From: Candidatus Azambacteria bacterium
Lineage (GTDB): Bacteria > Patescibacteriota > Minisyncoccia > GWC2-36-17 > JACQAJ01
Length of the DNA stretch: 9,073 nucleotides
NCBI GenBank assembly: GCA_016195045.1
Contig: JACQAJ010000046.1
Span: forward strand, 1 to 9,073
Direction of reading: 5' to 3'
Shown here: positions 6,246 through 9,073 of the stretch, in pieces
How the letters are laid out: every line of letters begins with the position of its first letter
Numbering within the stretch: the stretch's first letter is position 1
Notes under the pieces: model-generated
Database searches by the model: none
What the model was told of the DNA's origin: nothing
Seen by the model: the letters and a program-made list of their open reading frames with translations, nothing else
Position numbers and translations under genes: made by a program

Positions 6246-6827
6246 ATGGCTAAAGGATCAATTTTATTAAAAATATTAACAGTCATTGGCGATCGAACAA
6301 TAGATTTATGTGATATGGTTGATATTTATCTATCAACTACTGTTCCCAGGGTATCGATCAGAAAGATGGAAAATATGCTATATGAGCGTCAGAGTCAAAG
6401 AGAAAAAGAGCGTTTTAAAAGAGAAGATCAGATAGAAAGTCGAAGGCGATTAAAAATCTATATCTCCAAACTTAAGGGAGACGGTTTGATTGAGCAAACA
6501 AGAGAAAATAAGATATTACTTACATCTAAAGGATTGGAGAAATTACAGAGAATTAAATTTAGGCCATGTAATCAAGAATTTGAAATAGAGAAGAGTTCTC
6601 GTATTATTATTTTTAGTTTCGATATTCCAGAGAAATATCGAAAACAGCGGAATTGGCTTAGAGAGGTTTTGAAGTTTTTGAATTTTGAACTTGTCCATCA
6701 AAGTACTTGGGTTGGTAAGATAAGAATTCCTGAGGAACTATTAGAAAAATTAGAAGAAATGAGAATTTTGAAGTATATTAAAATCTTTGAAGTGACAAAA
6801 ATTGGGACATTAAAGGAATTGAACTAG
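6246..6827 (+). CDS. PaaX/Cas2-like winged-helix protein
   Basis: The product has 193 residues. The N-terminal part ('MAKGSILLKILTVIGDRTID') leads into a highly charged Arg/Glu/Lys segment (47-69) and a winged-helix-like stretch (68-100: 'RRRLKIYISKLKGDGLIEQ' and 'KILLTSKGLEKL'). The C-terminal domain (119-187) reads 'RIIIFSFDIPEKYRKQRNWL' and then 'LKFLNFELVHQSTWVG', the ferredoxin-like pattern shared by Cas2 and the PaaX C-terminal domain; Asp126 sits where Cas2 has its first-strand Asp. CPR proteins of this type are often labelled Cas2 or PaaX-family regulator. No cas1 or CRISPR array is present, so a DNA-binding regulator or element-encoded protein is more likely than a spacer-acquisition factor. 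A ggagaaag tract (6220-6227) is too far from this ATG but well placed for an ATG at 6235 in another frame. The gene is enclosed by two palindromes. Confidence 0.7.
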   Translation: MAKGSILLKILTVIGDRTIDLCDMVDIYLSTTVPRVSIRKMENMLYERQSQREKERFKREDQIESRRRLKIYISKLKGDGLIEQTRENKILLTSKGLEKLQRIKFRPCNQEFEIEKSSRIIIFSFDIPEKYRKQRNWLREVLKFLNFELVHQSTWVGKIRIPEELLEKLEEMRILKYIKIFEVTKIGTLKELN

Positions 6828-6857
6828 TTTATTAAAGTTTTTCGTTTTGTACTTTTG

Positions 6858-6899
6858 ATTGTTTACTATCTCAGACGGCCGTCTGAGATAGTAAACAAT
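6858..6899. repeat. Perfect 42-bp palindrome, right copy
   Basis: Self-complementary around 6878/6879; one arm is gtttactatctcagacgg plus three outer bases. The central 34 bp are identical to the left copy at 6182-6215, while the outermost bases differ yet remain complementary to each other, so each palindrome keeps its symmetry independently. The centres are 680 bp apart. Confidence 0.95.
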
Positions 6900-6952
6900 A
6901 TAGTAAACAATTAGAATATAATAATTTGTCCATATTTTAAATTTGAACACTA

Positions 6953-6987
6953 TATAAAAAGTGAAAACGCTATAAAAAGTGAAAACG
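6953..6987 (+). repeat. 17-bp tandem direct repeat
   Basis: tataaaaagtgaaaacg occurs at 6953-6969 and 6971-6987 with an 18-bp period, and a degraded relative (ttttagtgaaaaa) lies near 7006-7018. The rest of 6909-7139 is AT-rich, with no supported gene. A similar gtgaaaa-type motif is repeated at the end of pgeF (8228-8269). Confidence 0.85.
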
Positions 6988-7139
6988 TTAAATTTACCAA
7001 GAAACTTTTAGTGAAAAAAGGATTAAATTTTTAATTCTTTTATTTTGATCCCAAAACCCTATATGGAATGTCGCGTCTATGTAATATTCAAAAAAATCTG
7101 GCTGGAGAAAAAATTTAGAATTATTTCTATCTCTCTAAT

Positions 7140-7464
7140 TGTCATTTCGAGCAAAGCGAAAAATCTATGTTTAGAGATTATTATGTTTACATTATTATCA
7201 ATAGAGATAATAATGTTATGTATATTGGTGTAATAAATGATTTTAGACGATGAATAATTAAATATAGAAACGGAGAAGGGGAAAGATTTATTAAAAAATA
7301 TCATGTGAGCAAGCTTATATATTTTGAACAAACCCCAGATATTTATGTAGCTATTGCGAGAGAAAAAACAAAAACTGGTGTCGAGAAAAAAATATACTTG
7401 TAAAACAAATAAATCTCTACTGGAAAGATTTGGTCTTAGATTTCTCTCTTCGGTCGAAATAACA
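7140..7464 (+). mobile_element. GIY-YIG element remnant with inverted ends
   Basis: A 27-bp end at 7140-7166 (begins tgtcatttcgagc) is inverted at 7438-7464 (ends gtcgaaataaca), matching at 22 of 27 positions. The enclosed DNA is a decayed GIY-YIG nuclease gene that begins right after the left end and finishes inside the right end. Ends of the 'gtcatttcgaNcgaagNgagaaatct' type are a recurrent dispersed repeat that I associate with small GIY-YIG genes in several bacterial groups. Movement is inferred from this recurrence. Confidence 0.6.
7167..7462 (+). pseudogene. Broken GIY-YIG endonuclease gene
   Basis: From ATG 7167 the frame reads 'MFRDYYVYIIINRDNNVMYI' then 'GVINDFRR', the GIY-YIG signature (Y-V-Y ... 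M-Y-I-G-V). It is cut by TGA at 7251-7253. The same frame continues with 'KYRNGEGERFIKKYHVSKLI' and 'YFEQTPDIYVAIAREK' to about 7367. Two further frameshifts, near A-runs at about 7365-7374 and 7386-7392, are needed to read 'LVSRKK' and then 'NILVKQINLYWKDLV' and 'LDFSLRSK' up to TAA 7460-7462. The order and spacing fit the small single-domain GIY-YIG nucleases of about 90-100 residues, so this is one gene with one nonsense and two frameshift lesions. The product would be inactive. Confidence 0.85.
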
Positions 7465-7506
7465 GGGGGAAGTTTAGTAATCCCATGTTTTATGTAAAAT
7501 ATAACT

Positions 7507-8253
7507 ATGTCTATTATTTTCCCTAGTTTTGAAAAATATCCCGAATTAGTTTATGGTTTTTCTGAGCGTCAACATGGTTCTATGAAATGGTCAAAGGATT
7601 CAGAAATATATCAACCTTGTTTGGAAAATAGAAAAATATTTTTTTTGCAAAAGAATATTTCAGTTAATGATATTGTTACGACAGAATTAGTCCATGGCTC
7701 AAAAGTAACTCAAGTTTTTTTAAGTGATAAAGGACAAGTGGTGACGAAAACCGACGCGCTCATGAGTAACGAGAAGAATATTTTTCTAACCGTGACTGGG
7801 GCTGATTGTTTCCCGGTCTATTTTTATGAACCGAAAAAAAGGATTATTGGACTGGCTCATGTTGGTTGGAAGGGTTTGATCACTGACATTGTTCCAAATA
7901 TCATAGAAAAAATTAATAGTATTTCTGGAAAATCTTATAACTCTGTAATAGTTGGTATTGGTCCAGGAATACGGCAGTGCCATTTTAGTGTCAGTTTGAA
8001 TGATTTATCTAATTATGATAAATATCCACAGGCTATGATTAAAAATAAGACTGGTGCTTTTATTAATATTCCGGCCATTATTAAAGAACAGTGTCAGGCT
8101 GTTGGAGTAAAGACAAAAAACATAGATGATGTTAGACTATGTACCTACTGTCTTAAGGAAAGATTTTTTTCTTATCGTCGGGATAAGCCTGAATTCCTCG
8201 AGACAATGATTGCCTACCTCGGAAGAAGTGAAAAACTAAAAGTGAAAAACTAA
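7507..8253 (+). CDS. pgeF: PgeF/YfiH laccase-domain protein
   Basis: The 248-residue product is the normal size for the polyphenol oxidoreductase laccase (DUF152) family. Conserved residues are His63 in 'LVHGSKV', Cys101 in 'TGADCFPV', and His118 in 'GLAHVGWKG', together the metal-binding/catalytic set. 'VGIGPGIRQCHFSV' (149-162) and 'RLCTYCLKERFFSYRRD' (210-226) are further family signatures. Members act on purine nucleosides or as peptidoglycan editing factor, which guards against wrongly built muropeptides; which activity applies here cannot be told from sequence. ATG 7507 is the first methionine of the domain, and no Shine-Dalgarno is evident; an AT-rich tatgtaaaat (7491-7500) could be an extended -10 box. 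The last codons lie in a 14-bp tandem repeat, giving an 'EKLKVKN' tail. The gene starts 45 bases after the GIY-YIG remnant. Confidence 0.9.
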   Translation: MSIIFPSFEKYPELVYGFSERQHGSMKWSKDSEIYQPCLENRKIFFLQKNISVNDIVTTELVHGSKVTQVFLSDKGQVVTKTDALMSNEKNIFLTVTGADCFPVYFYEPKKRIIGLAHVGWKGLITDIVPNIIEKINSISGKSYNSVIVGIGPGIRQCHFSVSLNDLSNYDKYPQAMIKNKTGAFINIPAIIKEQCQAVGVKTKNIDDVRLCTYCLKERFFSYRRDKPEFLETMIAYLGRSEKLKVKN

Positions 8254-8269
8254 AAGTGAAAAACTAAAA
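8228..8269 (+). repeat. Three exact 14-bp tandem repeats over the pgeF stop
   Basis: gtgaaaaactaaaa occurs at 8228-8241, 8242-8255 and 8256-8269. The second unit supplies the pgeF stop codon (8251-8253). Because 14 is not a multiple of 3, changes in copy number would alter the C-terminal residues of PgeF. No terminator is visible in the 49-bp gap, so the next gene may be co-transcribed. Confidence 0.93.
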
Positions 8270-8302
8270 TTATTAGATTTAAGATTTAAGAATAATTGTC
8301 AA

Positions 8303-9061
8303 ATGTCAATATATTACAACCCCAAAAGAACTAGAAATTTGTTTGATCCGAAATCAAAGATGCCTTTTAAAATTAGTCGTAGCAAAATTGACCTATTTTT
8401 GAATTGTCCGAAATGTTTTTATTTGGATCGACGATTAGGAATTGCCCAACCACCGGGTTTCCCGTTTAGTCTTAATTCAGCGGTCGATACTTTATTAAAA
8501 AAAGAATTTGATCTTCATCGGGCTGGGAGTACTGCTCATCCCTTGGTAAAGGCTTATGGATTAGATTTGGTACCATTAAAGCATGAAAAAATGGATGAAT
8601 GGCGGGATGCTTTAACTAGGGGAATTACTTATCTTCATCCAGATACCAATTTGCTGATTACTGGTGGCGTCGATGATGTTTGGGTTAATCAAGACGGAGA
8701 ATTAACGATTGTTGATTATAAGGCGACCTCAAAAGAGAGTGAGGTTAATTTAGAGGCTGATTGGCAAATCGGTTATAAAAGACAAATGGAGATTTATCAA
8801 TGGCTCTTTCAAAAAAACGGGTTTAAGGTTAACCCTACTGGTTATTTCGTTTACTGTAATGGCAAAACAGATAGAAAGGCTTTTGATGCTAAATTAGAAT
8901 TTGACGTGAAACTTCTGCCTTACACCGGTAATAATAACTGGGTCGATCAAACTATTAAGGATATTCACCAATGCTTGATGGGCAATAACCTACCATCTTG
9001 TTCGTCGGGCTGTGATTATTGTCTCTATCGAAAGGCGGCTAGGGAAATAGAATTATCTTAA
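8303..9061 (+). CDS. PD-(D/E)XK nuclease-superfamily protein, Cas4-like
   Basis: The 252-residue product opens with 'YYNPKRTRNLFDPKS' and 'KISRSKIDLFLNCPKCFYLD' (Cys35, Cys38), the entry typical of RecB-like/Cas4-like nucleases. Active-site candidates are Asp124 or Asp125 in 'GGVDDVW', then Asp138 and Lys140 in 'IVDYKAT', then Gln161 and Tyr165 in 'KRQMEIYQW'. The C-terminus has Cys233, Cys237 and Cys240 ('CSSGCDYC'); with the N-terminal cysteines they could hold an iron-sulphur cluster or zinc, as in Cas4 and AddB. It lacks helicase domains, and no cas1 or array is nearby, so a DNA repair or processing role is more likely than CRISPR adaptation. I kept ATG 8303 because the 'NPKRTRNLFDPKS' lead-in resembles CPR homologues; Met20 is an alternative. 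It lies 49 bases after pgeF, same strand. Confidence 0.8.
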   Translation: MSIYYNPKRTRNLFDPKSKMPFKISRSKIDLFLNCPKCFYLDRRLGIAQPPGFPFSLNSAVDTLLKKEFDLHRAGSTAHPLVKAYGLDLVPLKHEKMDEWRDALTRGITYLHPDTNLLITGGVDDVWVNQDGELTIVDYKATSKESEVNLEADWQIGYKRQMEIYQWLFQKNGFKVNPTGYFVYCNGKTDRKAFDAKLEFDVKLLPYTGNNNWVDQTIKDIHQCLMGNNLPSCSSGCDYCLYRKAAREIELS

Positions 9062-9073
9062 AGCTCAGATAGA

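Larger units (their letters stand above)
6171..6908. mobile_element. Palindrome-bounded Cas2/PaaX-like cassette
   Basis: The cassette is symmetric. From the left end inward it reads gtttactat, two spacer bases, then a perfect palindrome. From the right end inward on the other strand it reads gtttactat, four spacer bases, then the same palindrome. The two palindromes share an identical 34-bp core, and only one gene lies between them. A 9-bp direct repeat aattagaat occurs outside both ends (6155-6163, starting within the secA stop codon, and 6909-6917); on the left it is separated from the element by seven T's, so a target-site duplication is possible but not proved. The structure is seen directly; mobility is inferred. 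Confidence 0.55.

Noticed and set aside
6246..6827. A CRISPR-Cas locus built around the Cas2-like gene
   Set aside because: There is no cas1, no effector, and no regularly spaced repeat array; the two palindromes are only two copies 680 bp apart.
6179..6899. Palindromes as intrinsic terminators
   Set aside because: Neither copy is followed by a T-run on either strand; the nearby T-run precedes the left copy.
7045..7233. Open frame of 62 codons
   Set aside because: It crosses the left inverted repeat and the start of the GIY-YIG pseudogene in a different frame, so it is a shadow.
7077..7331. Minus-strand frame of 84 codons
   Set aside because: It is antisense to the GIY-YIG pseudogene and has only AT-driven low-complexity residues.

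Overview
The window looks like a chromosomal piece of a Candidate Phyla Radiation (Patescibacteria, Parcubacteria-like) genome. The evidence is AT-rich DNA, genes that mostly lack a clear Shine-Dalgarno sequence, a long surface protein built from 'GNVGIGTTAPG' repeats with a proline-rich tail, a SecA with a large nucleotide-binding-domain insert, a Cas2/PaaX-like winged-helix protein, and a short conserved PD-(D/E)XK protein ending in a cysteine cluster. The phylum is inferred from protein style; no rRNA or marker tree is available here.

Layout. 1-1872 is the 3' part of a repeat-rich surface/fibre-like protein. 1873-2505 is a long non-coding stretch with a DnaA-box-like 9-mer, a good promoter followed by a short terminated RNA candidate, a second hairpin with 19-bp arms, and a probable promoter for the next gene. 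2506-2823 is a ribosome hibernation factor (HPF/RaiA). 2902-3255 is a SpeD-family pyruvoyl decarboxylase whose AdoMet-binding motif is altered. 3253-3444 is a ~190-bp imperfect palindrome. 3490-6156 is secA. 6171-6908 is a compact cassette: a Cas2/PaaX-like gene enclosed by two near-identical perfect palindromes of 40 and 42 bp, each with an additional half-site on its outer side. 7140-7464 is a decayed GIY-YIG homing-nuclease-like gene bounded by inverted repeats. 7507-8253 is a PgeF/YfiH laccase-domain protein and 8303-9061 is a PD-(D/E)XK nuclease-like protein.

All recognisable genes are on the plus strand. Housekeeping functions (ribosome hibernation, protein export, cell-wall quality control) alternate with repeat elements. 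Every intergenic gap from speD to pgeF holds a palindrome or a mobile-element relic, so this stretch looks like a landing zone for small elements. The most interesting object is the palindrome-bounded Cas2/PaaX-like cassette, which has the architecture of a small mobile or self-regulating unit. Second is the SpeD homologue, whose substrate is probably not AdoMet.
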